Shown in pieces: positions 10,189 through 17,777 of a stretch of DNA of 64,000 nucleotides. Under the pieces are notes generated by a model that was not told where the DNA came from, did not search any database, and was given only the letters and a program-made list of their open reading frames with translations. The stretch's first letter is position 1; every line of letters begins with the position of its first letter. This DNA is from Bacillus amyloliquefaciens DSM 7 = ATCC 23350 (GTDB lineage: Bacteria; Bacillota; Bacilli; Bacillales; Bacillaceae). A program made the position numbers and the translations under genes. Location: positions 239,501 through 303,500 of the forward strand of contig NC_014551.1 of assembly GCF_000196735.1 (NCBI RefSeq), read 5' to 3'.

Positions 10189-11166
10189 TTAAAAAATACT
10201 GAGCTCCCACTCCTGTGCGATATGTTTCAGCAGCATGCCGCCCGTCAGGCTGTTGCCGTATTCATCAATGGCCGGACCGTAAATGCCGATGCCGCAGCCG
10301 TTATGAAAAGGCTGTTCTCTTCTGGCGCTTGGAGGAACCAATGCCATAATGCCGCCGGATACTCCGCTTTTTGCCGGGACACCGACGAAAGCCGCATATT
10401 TGCCTGACGCATTGTACATGCCGCACGTCAGCATCAGGGCTTTGGCGAGTTTTGCGACATCTTTCGGAATGACCTGTTCCCGGCGGATCGGATGGTAGCC
10501 GTCATGCGCAAGAATCAATCCGATTAAAGCGATGTCCTCGGTTGTACCCTCCATGGCGCACTGCTTTAAGTAGACTTCCAGCGTTTCTTCCACATCCGCC
10601 TCAAGAAAGTTCGTTTCTTTTAAATAGTAGGCGAGCGCCCTGTTCCGGTGCGCGGTCTGCCATTCAGAGCGGAAGACCTCCTCGTGAATGTGAGGCCGTT
10701 TTCCTATCAATTTTTCAAAAACGGAAAACAGGTATTCTAATTTATCATGCGCCGTTTCACCCGGAAGAAGCGAGGCGAGGTAATGGCGCCCGCATTGATC
10801 ATCGGGTTGAACGGCTTGCCGGGTTTATGGATTTCAAGCCGGATGATAGAATTAAACGCGTCACCTGTCGGCTCCACGTCCACGCGATCCAGCACGTAAG
10901 AAATGCCTCTGTTCATGCAGGCCGCAATAAAGCTGATGACTTTTGAGATGCTCTGCAATGTAAACGGGACATTCCATTCACCGGCATGAATCACGGAGCC
11001 ATCAGGCTCTAATATGCAAATGCCCAGCTGAGAGTCGTTGATTTCTCGAGGGCGGGTATATAATTTGCGCTTTTTCCATTAACGGAAAACGGGCGGTAAT
11101 GCTCGACCCAATCTTGTAAAAGTGAAGCCAGTTCCTCTTTTTCAAGGCGCTGACCATATCTTTCAT
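10189..11166 (-). pseudogene. glsA: Glutaminase, disrupted by three frameshifts
   Basis: Glutaminase hydrolyses glutamine to glutamate and ammonia. Matching frames give a whole enzyme of about 326 residues: DWVEHYRPF, the serine-lysine pair in QSISKVISFIAA, MINAGA, and a complete C-terminus ending in QEWELSIF. Three single-base losses break it: in the T-run near 11138-11142, near 11042-11044, and near 10778-10781. ATG 11166 is the likely start because AGAGGAGGA lies just upstream. Two of the three losses fall in homopolymers, so sequencing error is as likely as decay. glnT, glnK and glnL look intact. Confidence 0.85.
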
Positions 11167-11275
11167 AACATTCCTCCTCTATTGCAAGCCTGTCCGCAAG
11201 CGGAAATCGGTCTTGGAAAACGTTTTCAAATATAGTGTGTTCAATTTTAATGTATAATGACATCTACAGAATCAT

Positions 11276-11291
11276 ACAAAATACGACAAAA
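11276..11291 (-). promoter_or_regulatory. GlnL operator between glsA-glnT and glnK-glnL
   Basis: The minus strand reads TTTTGT, CGTA, TTTTGT, an exact match to the direct repeat TTTTGTN4TTTTGT that GlnL (YcbB) recognises upstream of glsA in B. subtilis. It lies about 110 bases upstream of the glsA start, in the right orientation to activate glsA-glnT in response to glutamine. Confidence 0.85.
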
Positions 11292-11406
11292 TCATTCTTA
11301 AAATAAGCCGATAGATTTATAAATCAGCCCGAGCGTCCCGCTAACCGGGTCTAAATTTGCGGACTCCTTCGGTCTTATTCAAAATAGATAGAAGAAGGAA
11401 GTGATT

Positions 11407-12699
11407 GTGATCAGGCTCGAATATTTACTAAAAAAAGACGGCTATCTTTTCGCCCTTATGCTGATCACCGTGCCGCTGGCGGGGGAACTGAAATTTTACC
11501 CCGTAAATGAGGTGTACCGGATCAGCTTCGGCGCGCCCGCTTTTTTCTTTTTTCTGCTGCTGCTGCGGCATGTGCCTGCGGTATTGTCAGGGCTGTTGAC
11601 AGGTGCAGCCGTTGTGGCATTCCGGATCGGCCTGGCTTGCTGGGGAGGAGAGCATGCCGGCTTTACGGAGGCTTTTTTCAGCCAATACCCCAGTTTCTTT
11701 TTTTACTTTACATATGCCTGTTTGTTTTACGTGCTGAAGGTCAGACATTTTCGCGATCGGCCGCTGATGATCGGATTTCTCGGTTTTCTCATTGAAATCG
11801 CGTCTGACACCGTTGAAATGGCGGTTCAGTTTTCCGGGGGCCAGCCGATTATGATACCGGACAAGCTGGCAGATATTGCGGTTATCGCAGTTTCTCACAC
11901 ATTTATAGTGCTGAGTTTTTTCAACGTGATGAAGCTGCATGAAGCTCAGGTCAGGGAAAAGCAAACGAGAAAGCAGCATGAGCATATGCTGATGATCGTG
12001 TCTAACTTGTATGAAGAAACGATTCATTTGAAAAAAACGCTGAAAACGACAGAACATGTGACGAAGGAATCCTATCAGCTGTATCGGGAAATGAGCGGGA
12101 ACGACCGGGAGCTCGGCAGCCGCATGCTGCGCCTTGCGGGAGAAATTCATGAAGTGAAAAAAGACAATCAGCGGATATTCGCCGGGCTGTCGAAGCTGAT
12201 TTCAAATGAGAGGTTCCGGGATTACATGGATGCCGCCGCCCTGATCGGCCTCGTCATCCGAATCAATGAAAAATACGCCGAATCTTTAGGCAAGGACATT
12301 CAGTTTCAAAGCGTGATTGAAGGAGAGCATCCCGATTACCATGTCTTTACCGTCCTGTCGATCTTGAATAATCTTACCGCCAATGCCGTGGAGGCCATGG
12401 GAGACAGGGGTGAGATCCGCCTTACGCTGCGCAGGGCGGAGGATGATACGGCCGAATTTCAGGCGGAAGATGACGGTCCCGGCATTCCGGAAAAAATCGG
12501 AGAGATTGTCTATGATCCGGGGTTTACGTCCAAATACGATGAATTCGGCACCCCTTCAACGGGCATCGGGCTTTCTTACGTGAAGGAAATCGTAACTGAA
12601 CTTGACGGGGACATCTCCTTTCATAACAAGCCAAAAGGCGTCATATTTACGATTCAGCTGCCGGTGAGGCATTTGATTGCAGAAAGGGGGAGTTCATAA
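11407..12699 (+). CDS. glnK: Glutamine-sensing histidine kinase
   Basis: Membrane sensor kinase of about 430 residues (formerly YcbA). The N-terminal half holds five to six hydrophobic segments (to about residue 180). A coiled linker follows, then a phospho-acceptor region with the likely histidine in AGEIHEVKKDNQ (about 245), and a GHKL ATPase domain with NNLTANAVEAM (N box) and DDGPGIP (G1 box). With GlnL it induces glsA-glnT when glutamine is present. Two GTG codons, 11401 and 11407, are possible starts; 11407 has the better spacing from AAGGA. It overlaps glnL by one base. Confidence 0.88.
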   Translation: MIRLEYLLKKDGYLFALMLITVPLAGELKFYPVNEVYRISFGAPAFFFFLLLLRHVPAVLSGLLTGAAVVAFRIGLACWGGEHAGFTEAFFSQYPSFFFYFTYACLFYVLKVRHFRDRPLMIGFLGFLIEIASDTVEMAVQFSGGQPIMIPDKLADIAVIAVSHTFIVLSFFNVMKLHEAQVREKQTRKQHEHMLMIVSNLYEETIHLKKTLKTTEHVTKESYQLYREMSGNDRELGSRMLRLAGEIHEVKKDNQRIFAGLSKLISNERFRDYMDAAALIGLVIRINEKYAESLGKDIQFQSVIEGEHPDYHVFTVLSILNNLTANAVEAMGDRGEIRLTLRRAEDDTAEFQAEDDGPGIPEKIGEIVYDPGFTSKYDEFGTPSTGIGLSYVKEIVTELDGDISFHNKPKGVIFTIQLPVRHLIAERGSS

Positions 12700-13646
12700 T
12701 GCGCTTTTTTATAGCTGATGATGACCGGGCGATCCGTTCTATTTTGAGACAGATTATCGAGGATGAGGATTTAGGCGAAGTCGTCGGTGAGGCGGAGGAC
12801 GGGAGTCAGATTGAAGGGCATTATCTCCATTTTAAACAAGTCGACATTTTATTAATAGATCTGCTGATGCCGGGGCGGGACGGGATTGAGACGATCCGGC
12901 ACCTGCAGAATTCGTACACCGGAAAAACGGTGATGATATCTCAGGTGGAGGCGAAGGAAATGGTGGGGGAAGCCTATTCTCTCGGTATTGAATATTTTAT
13001 CCACAAACCGATCAACAAAATTGAGATCATCACCGTCCTCCGAAAAGTGAAAGACCTTATAGAATTGGAAACGTCCATCGGCGACATCCAAAATTCGTTA
13101 AGACGGCTTGTTCAGCGCAATGAACCGCAGCAAAGCCGCCTTTCTGAAGCCCATGAAAAATCCGTTAAAGAGACGGGAAAATTTCTGTTATCAGAATTAG
13201 GGATTGTGGGAGAAAGCGGCGCGCACGATCTGATGGCCGTGCTGCATTTTTTATTTGAGGATGAGCAAGCGCAAAAAAGCGTTCCGTCGCTGAAGCGGGT
13301 GTTTACAAATGTCGCATTGCGGAAACTGGGGCCTGCGGCGTCGGAAGCAGACGTCAGCAGGGAGACCAAAGCCTCCGAACAGCGGATCAGAAGAGCAATC
13401 ATTCATTCGTTAAACCACTTCGCTTCTCTGGGCACAACGGATTTTTCAAATCCCAAATTTGAATACTACGCCTCGAAATTCTTCGATTTCCCTGCCGTCA
13501 GCAAGAGAATGAAAGAAATGCAGGCCAAAGAAACCATTCCGCTTTCTCCGGTTAAAGTGAATATGAAAAAATTCATTCACGTCTTCTTTTTGGAGGCGAA
13601 AGATTTACGCGAAGGATCGAAATTTGTCAGCGGGGGAAGCCGGTAA
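12699..13646 (+). CDS. glnL: Glutamine-responsive response regulator
   Basis: A 315-residue response regulator (formerly YcbB). The receiver domain (1-120) has the acidic pair in IADDDRAIR, the phosphorylated aspartate in LLIDLLMPGRDG (about 53), and the lysine of HKPI (about 104). The C-terminal half is the YcbB-type DNA-binding domain rather than a common OmpR or NarL type. Its start shares a base with the glnK stop, so the two are coupled. Its predicted target site lies at 11276-11291. Confidence 0.9.
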   Translation: MRFFIADDDRAIRSILRQIIEDEDLGEVVGEAEDGSQIEGHYLHFKQVDILLIDLLMPGRDGIETIRHLQNSYTGKTVMISQVEAKEMVGEAYSLGIEYFIHKPINKIEIITVLRKVKDLIELETSIGDIQNSLRRLVQRNEPQQSRLSEAHEKSVKETGKFLLSELGIVGESGAHDLMAVLHFLFEDEQAQKSVPSLKRVFTNVALRKLGPAASEADVSRETKASEQRIRRAIIHSLNHFASLGTTDFSNPKFEYYASKFFDFPAVSKRMKEMQAKETIPLSPVKVNMKKFIHVFFLEAKDLREGSKFVSGGSR

Positions 13647-13660
13647 CCTGAACAATAGAG

Positions 13661-13689
13661 TTTACTTATATAAGGTCTTTGTGTAAAAT
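13661..13689 (+). promoter_or_regulatory. SigA promoter for the ycbJ leader
   Basis: TTTACT (13661-13666), a 17-base spacer, and an extended -10, TGTG followed by TAAAAT (13684-13689). Transcription would start near 13696, leaving about 245 bases of leader before ycbJ. Confidence 0.7.
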
Positions 13690-13695
13690 AATGTT

Positions 13696-13865
13696 AACTC
13701 AAAAAGAACGGAGGGGTCCTGATGGCAAATCATATTCCGGTTTACGCACTAATGAAATAGTGTCAATGTCTCTGCCTTGAGCGCGGAGAAAACCGGGATT
13801 GTCTGCCTGAATAAAGGACCCTGACAGTTATAGTGAGGGGGCGGCGATTATGCCGCCCTCTTTTT
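13696..13865 (+). promoter_or_regulatory. Putative ribosome-mediated attenuator controlling ycbJ
   Basis: The leader can fold into nested stems. GGGTCC (13714-13719) pairs with GGACCC around 13816-13822. Inside it TCCGGTTT pairs with AAACCGGGA, and CACTA pairs with TAGTG at the leader-ORF stop. A terminator follows: GAGGGGGCGGC (13835-13845) against GCCGCCCTC (13852-13860) and five Ts. A ribosome paused on the leader ORF would disrupt the 5' stems and could change whether the terminator forms. The control by antibiotic is inference; the leader ORF, stems and terminator are visible. Confidence 0.6.
13722..13760 (+). CDS. Leader peptide upstream of ycbJ (12 residues)
   Basis: A tiny ORF encoding MANHIPVYALMK. 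A strong ribosome site, GGAGGGG (13710-13716), lies five bases before its ATG, and it starts about 26 bases into the predicted transcript. Its 3' end sits in a small hairpin (CACTA and TAGTG). The ORF is followed by a longer folded region and a terminator before ycbJ, whose product resembles macrolide phosphotransferases. This is the layout of ribosome-stalling leader peptides that control antibiotic resistance genes. I do not know a published name for it. Confidence 0.6.
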   Translation: MANHIPVYALMK

Positions 13866-13942
13866 GGCGTCTTCACATATCTCATTTTTCTCCGCCTCAG
13901 GCGAAGCTCTGTGTCAGTAAATAAGGGAAATGGGGAAACAAA

Positions 13943-14863
13943 ATGACAAAACAAAGGGATATAGAATCCGTTCTGAACATCGCAAAGGAAAATGGCTTAC
14001 AGTTAAAATATGAAGGGGCGGACATAAATGAAACGGGTATGGACTTCCAAGTCGTATTTGCTGAAGATGACAGCGGCGTAACATGGGTGCTCCGAAAACC
14101 GCGCCGCCCCGATGTTATTGAAAGAGCGGCTGCGGAAAGTAACGTTCTCGCGTTTCTCCGCAGCTATGCCGCGGTATCAGTGCCCGATTGGCGGATTCAT
14201 ACACCGGAACTGATCGCTTATCCGAAACTGGACGGCATACCCGCCGCCGCGATTGATCTGGATAAGAAACAGCACGTCTGGAATATGGAACACGAGCCGC
14301 CTTCAGACGGTTTTGTCGGCTCGCTTGCAGCAGCATTAGCCGAGCTGCACGGGGCAGATCCGGCCGCTGCCTCCAGAGCCGGCATTGAAATCATAAAACC
14401 GGATGATGTCAGGCAAAGGACAGCGGAATCGATGGATCATATAAAAAAAGAAATCGGAGTTTCAGAGCCGCTTTGGCAAAGATGGCAAACATGGATAAAT
14501 GACAGCTCGTATTGGCCTGATTTTTCCGCGCTGATCCATGGCGACTTGCACCCTCCGCATATATTAATCGGCCAAAATCAGCGTGTGACGGGTCTTCTCG
14601 ATTGGACGGAGGCGAAGGTTGCTGATCAGGCCAAGGATTTTGTCCTTTATCAAGTAATATTAGGAGAAAAAGAAACGAAACGCCTGATTAAGAGCTACCA
14701 AGCTGAAGGCGGGCGTGTCTGGCCGAAAATGCAGGAGCATGTGACAGAATGGCAGGCTGCTTATCCTGTGGAGACGGCGAAGTTCGCGCTTCAGACGGGT
14801 CAGGAAGAACATATGCAAATGGCGCGGGAAATGCTCGGCCTGTCTGATTCGAAAGGTTATTGA
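13943..14863 (+). CDS. ycbJ: Macrolide 2'-phosphotransferase-like protein YcbJ
   Basis: A 306-residue aminoglycoside/macrolide phosphotransferase-fold protein. The ATP site begins with GVTWVLRKPRRP, with the likely lysine at about 53. The catalytic loop is LIHGDLHPPHILIG (about 198-211), with the catalytic aspartate, and the metal-binding aspartate is in GLLDWTEAKVAD (about 219-230). It most resembles Mph enzymes, which inactivate macrolides by phosphorylating the desosamine 2'-hydroxyl. Native activity is unproven from sequence. The leader ORF and terminator upstream strengthen the resistance reading. Its 3' end overlaps the -35 of the next promoter. Confidence 0.85.
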   Translation: MTKQRDIESVLNIAKENGLQLKYEGADINETGMDFQVVFAEDDSGVTWVLRKPRRPDVIERAAAESNVLAFLRSYAAVSVPDWRIHTPELIAYPKLDGIPAAAIDLDKKQHVWNMEHEPPSDGFVGSLAAALAELHGADPAAASRAGIEIIKPDDVRQRTAESMDHIKKEIGVSEPLWQRWQTWINDSSYWPDFSALIHGDLHPPHILIGQNQRVTGLLDWTEAKVADQAKDFVLYQVILGEKETKRLIKSYQAEGGRVWPKMQEHVTEWQAAYPVETAKFALQTGQEEHMQMAREMLGLSDSKGY

Positions 14864-14888
14864 CTTCCGCCGGATGACAGCGTATGAT
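14860..14888 (+). promoter_or_regulatory. SigA promoter for the rtpA T-box transcript
   Basis: TTGACT (14860-14865), exactly 17 bases, then TATGAT (14883-14888). The -35 overlaps the ycbJ stop codon. Confidence 0.8.
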
Positions 14889-14894
14889 ACTTTT

Positions 14895-15180
14895 TAAAAC
14901 AAAAGAACGGATGAACAATGCTGAGGAAGAGCAAGTACGCATCTGCGTGCGGGGTTCAGAGAGTCGGTGGCCGCTGTGAACCGATCCCCGTCCGATGCCG
15001 AATGGGCTTCTGAGTTGCTGCGCTTAAATGAAAGTAGGCGGTGCCGGGATTCTTTCCCCGTTATCAAGAAAGGAGTATTGAAACCGTGTTGTTTCTGTAC
15101 TTTTTGAGAGAATGGCTTTTCAGCCGTTAATAAAGGTGGCACCGCGAAAACCTCGTCCTTTGATGGATGGGGTTTTTTTG
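14895..15180 (+). promoter_or_regulatory. T-box leader responding to uncharged tRNA-Trp
   Basis: A full T-box riboswitch. Stem I carries the AGTA-type stretch (GAGGAAGAGCAAGTACG) and CAGAGAGTCGGTGG. The specifier loop reads GAA, TGG, GCTTCTGAG, so the specifier codon is TGG (15003-15005) for tryptophan. The conserved T-box AAGGTGGCACCGCG lies at 15134-15147, and the terminator AACCTCGTCC with GGATGGGGTT plus a T-run ends at 15180. Uncharged tRNA-Trp would stabilise the antiterminator and allow rtpA to be read. Confidence 0.93.
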
Positions 15181-15202
15181 TATCGTTAAGGAGGTGATGG
15201 CC

Positions 15203-15277
15203 ATGGAAAGTGACTGGAGACGGACCGAAAATCAAAAAAGGAGGGATATTCATGGTGATCGCAACCGACGATCTTGA
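15203..15277 (+). CDS. Candidate rtpA leader peptide (24 codons)
   Basis: ATG 15203 lies eight bases after a strong AAGGAGG site. Its frame has one tryptophan codon (codon 5), runs through the rtpA ribosome site and start, and stops at 15275-15277 inside rtpA in another frame. In B. subtilis a 10-codon rtpA leader peptide with three consecutive tryptophan codons adds translational control. Here the position is kept but only one tryptophan codon is present and the ORF is longer. Function is inferred from that precedent. Confidence 0.5.
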   Translation: MESDWRRTENQKRRDIHGDRNRRS

Positions 15278-15416
15278 ACTCACTTGTCCGCATTGTGAAG
15301 GAACCGGCGCGGAGAAAGAAGGAGCGCCCTGCCCGAAGTGCGGAGCGAAGGGCGTCATTTTGACGGCTCAGGGAAACACGCTGCTGCATTTTATCAAAAA
15401 GCATATTGATCAGTGA
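15252..15416 (+). CDS. rtpA: Anti-TRAP protein
   Basis: A 54-residue zinc protein that binds tryptophan-loaded TRAP and blocks it from RNA, which raises trp gene expression when charged tRNA-Trp is short. The four zinc cysteines form two CxxC pairs, CPHC and CPKC, in a DnaJ-like zinc motif, followed by the conserved GVILTAQGNTLLHFIKKHI tail. The start is ATG 15252, with AAAAAAGGAGGG upstream; the frame is open further 5' from a GTG, but MVIATDD matches anti-TRAP. In B. subtilis a transporter gene (ycbK) follows; here the next sequence is an IS remnant. Confidence 0.95.
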   Translation: MVIATDDLELTCPHCEGTGAEKEGAPCPKCGAKGVILTAQGNTLLHFIKKHIDQ

Positions 15417-15428
15417 AATCAAAGAAAA

Positions 15429-15447
15429 AAGGCCGTTATCCGGCCTT
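15429..15447. repeat. Left copy of a 19-bp duplicated terminator hairpin
   Basis: The palindrome AAGGCCG, TTATC, CGGCCTT follows rtpA here and recurs at 20481-20499. Only the right copy keeps the following T-run (TTTTTGCG); the left copy keeps the preceding A-run. Together they rebuild one normal rtpA terminator, so this looks like a target-site duplication around the inserted block. Confidence 0.75.
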
Positions 15448-15817
15448 CAGGCTGTCGAGAAAATCTCGACAGCCTTTATTTCTCCTTAAAATATCAGACG
15501 GTGTCTTTCTCACGTTCCACACAAGAAACGCTTCTCAAAACACAGCCGAATTCGTTCTGCTTGACCAACTCGCCGAAGAGGATCACCTGCTTCGAAATAT
15601 ATAGACTTCTCTCATCGTTGAAAAGGCCAAACCTTACTACAGCGAAAATAAAGGCCGCCCCTCACTTGATCCGCTGATCTTATTCAAAATGATGTTGAAG
15701 ATTGCCGCATACCTGCCAAGCAAGGCCAGGCATGTGGGAGTGCTTTTTCTGCGCCTGAAAAAGAAACAGGACAAAACAAAAAAGCTTGTAGAAAAACATC
15801 ATTTTCTATACAAGCTG
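15448..15817 (+). mobile_element. IS1182-like element remnant, copy A
   Basis: A 370-bp relic. It opens with an 11-bp stem hairpin, GGCTGTCGAGA with TCTCGACAGCC, and ends with a second hairpin around AAGCTTGTAGAAAAA (15782-15816). Between them are fragments of an IS1182-family transposase: N-terminal EFVLLDQLAEEDHLLRNI and KAKPYYSENKGRPSLDPLI in different frames, then a jump to a C-terminal scrap (KIAAYLPSKARHVGVLF). Most of the roughly 1.5-kb gene is deleted. The same ends occur in copy B at 19804-20480. The family name rests on remembered transposase motifs. Confidence 0.75.
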
Positions 15818-15822
15818 CTTTT

Positions 15823-16716
15823 TCATTCTTCAAAATAAGGATTCACATGAATGAGCACTTCTTCAACATCTGAAAAGTGTCTTTTGATTTCATTTCGGAT
15901 TTCGCGGGCAATATCGTGTCCCTGCTTAATCGTCAAATCATGATCCAAAGATAACCGGACATCAAGCAATTTATAGTGGCCGTGTTCTCTCGCTCGGATT
16001 TTATCGAGCCGTTTGACTTGAGGACAATGCAAAATAACCGCTTTATATTCCTCTATCAGTTCGGGATCAACACTTTTTTCCATGAGAACGTCAACAGACG
16101 GCCTGATTAATTCCATTGAAATCTTAAAAATGAGGTACGCCACGATAACACTGGCAATTGCATCGGCGTACAACAGATAGGACCATCCGCGGGTGTTCCC
16201 GATAATCGCCAATAGGACGCCGATAAAAGCGGCAAGAGAGGCAACGATATCGCCTTTATGATCGTATGCAATCGCTATAACCGCTTTACTGTTCCATTTT
16301 TCCCCTTGTTTGATCGAATAACGATATAAGATCTGCTTAGCCACGTAGGATATCAGAGCCGCAAACAATGCGCTGTATTGCGGGATGCTTGGACCTTCAA
16401 CAAAGGACGAAATCGCTTCTATTAGAATATACACGGAAACGAGCACTAATATGATTCCTACAATCGCTTCGCTGATGACCTCAGCTTTGCCATGCCCGAA
16501 AGGATGGTCTTGATCGGGCGGCTTATTAGAAATGCCGATGACGGCCAGGACAGCAATCGAAGCCACGACATCCGCTGCAGAATGTATACCGTCGGCAAAA
16601 ACTGCTTCACTATCGCCTATCAGTCCAAAAAAGATCTTTCCTGCCATTAAGATCAGATTGGCTATCAATGCAATCAAAGCAACTTTTTTGCTTATTTGTT
16701 CTCTTTCACTTGCCAT
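15823..16716 (-). CDS. mneP: Manganese efflux cation diffusion facilitator (MneP/YdfM)
   Basis: A 297-residue cation diffusion facilitator with six membrane segments. The metal-site motifs are DGIHSAADV (about 42-50) and YDHKGD (about 150-155), with the HPFGHGKAE loop between, and a C-terminal cytoplasmic domain holding HGHYKLLDV. B. subtilis has two such manganese exporters, MneP (YdfM) and MneS (YeaB). The neighbours mhqN, mhqO, mhqP and ydfQ are the neighbours of ydfM in B. subtilis, so I call mneP. Copy A of the IS relic ends five bases past its stop, inside its probable terminator. Confidence 0.85.
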   Translation of the reverse strand: MASEREQISKKVALIALIANLILMAGKIFFGLIGDSEAVFADGIHSAADVVASIAVLAVIGISNKPPDQDHPFGHGKAEVISEAIVGIILVLVSVYILIEAISSFVEGPSIPQYSALFAALISYVAKQILYRYSIKQGEKWNSKAVIAIAYDHKGDIVASLAAFIGVLLAIIGNTRGWSYLLYADAIASVIVAYLIFKISMELIRPSVDVLMEKSVDPELIEEYKAVILHCPQVKRLDKIRAREHGHYKLLDVRLSLDHDLTIKQGHDIAREIRNEIKRHFSDVEEVLIHVNPYFEE

Positions 16717-16936
16717 TTTTTCCTCCTATAAAACTGCACAAAAAAATAGGGGCGCTTTTGATGCGCTCTCCGTATCCTTTCTTGTGTAATCACTTTGCTT
16801 ATCATACCAATTCAGTTTCGAGTGGGTCTATAGCAAGGTTGTTTCCTGTTTACTAATAAATAAGGTGACAGAAAAAAAGTTGGAGCAGGGCTAAACCATA
16901 CACAGACAAAATTACGCTGAATTTAAAAATGAACTG

Positions 16937-16983
16937 TTGACATTTGAGTATTTATCTTATATTATTATCTCGAATTCAAGATA
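16937..16983 (+). promoter_or_regulatory. mhqNOP promoter with MhqR-type operator 1
   Basis: TTGACA (16937-16942), 17 bases, and TATTAT (16960-16965) make a near-consensus SigA promoter. Directly after it TATCTCGAATTCAAGATA (16966-16983) matches the MhqR operator with one mismatch in symmetry. A repressor bound there would cover the transcription start. The region 16717-17145 holds no gene besides these sites. Confidence 0.8.
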
Positions 16984-17110
16984 TTTTAATTCAATATAAC
17001 TTAATTAGAGTGCAGGATAAGAACCTGCCGGTCGTTTGAATCACGAAAAGATCAGTGAAGAGAACGTTTCGTTTTTTTGATCATATGTTATTTGATTTTT
17101 TATATCATAA

Positions 17111-17128
17111 TATCTCGAATTCGAGATA
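17111..17128. promoter_or_regulatory. MhqR-type operator 2
   Basis: A perfect 18-bp palindrome, TATCTCGAATTCGAGATA, lies 17 bases before the mhqN start codon. It matches the MhqR operator known upstream of mhqNOP in B. subtilis. MhqR is a MarR-family repressor released by quinones and hydroquinones. Confidence 0.88.
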
Positions 17129-17145
17129 AAGGGGGTACGAGGGAA

Positions 17146-17753
17146 ATGGCTGAATTTGTACAGCTAGTGAATGAAAGAAGATCTGCAAGCAACTTTCTTC
17201 CAGATCATCCAATCACAAGAGATTGTTTGAATTGGTTGCGTTGGCTCCATCAGCTTTTAATTTGCAGCATACAAAATATGTGACGGTTCTTGACCCGGAT
17301 GTGAAAGAAAAGCTGAAGCAGGCCGCAAACGGACAATATAAAGTGTTTAGCTCATCAGCGGTGCTTTTAGTTTTAGGGGATAAGCAGGCATATCAGAAAG
17401 CGGCTGACATCTATGAAGGATTGAAGATGCTGGGGATATTAAATAAACAAGAGTATGATCACATGGTTCAAGACACCGTTTCGTTTTATGAAAACAGGGG
17501 AGAGCCATTTAAGAGAGATGAGGCGATAAGAAATGCTTCACTTTCTGCGATGATGTTTATGCTGAGTGCTAAGGAAAAAGGCTGGGACACCTGTCCGATG
17601 ATAGGGTTTGATACTGAAGCCGTGAAACAGATTTTGAATATAGATGATCAATTTGAGATTGTCATGATGATTACAATCGGGAAAGAAAAAACAGAAAGCA
17701 GAAGGCCGCGCGGCTACCGAAAGCCTGTGAATGAGTTTGTGGAGTATATTTAA
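17146..17753 (+). pseudogene. mhqN: Nitroreductase-family protein MhqN, one frameshift
   Basis: An FMN-dependent nitroreductase-family protein, about 202 residues when restored. The N-terminal piece MAEFVQLVNERRSASNFLP (FMN-binding R-R-S) runs in one frame to about 17222. The rest, from FELVALAPSAFNLQHTKY to the C-terminal RRPRGYRKPVNEFVEYI, is one base out. Adding one T at 17223-17224 (GATTTG for GATTG) restores the protein. In B. subtilis mhqN is part of the MhqR-controlled quinone-resistance operon. The break is in a T-run, so a sequencing error is possible. Confidence 0.85.
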
Positions 17754-17777
17754 ATACTTGTAAGGGAGCGGATAAAA

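Noticed and set aside
11009-11263. 84-residue minus-strand ORF as a separate gene upstream of glsA
   Set aside because: Its last part (DWVEHYRPFSVNGKSANYIPAL) is glsA; the first part is a frame artefact upstream of the real glsA start at 11166.
13696-13865. A metabolite riboswitch (M-box, yybP-ykoY or T-box class) ahead of ycbJ
   Set aside because: None of the conserved core sequences of those classes is present; the leader ORF with terminator explains the layout better.
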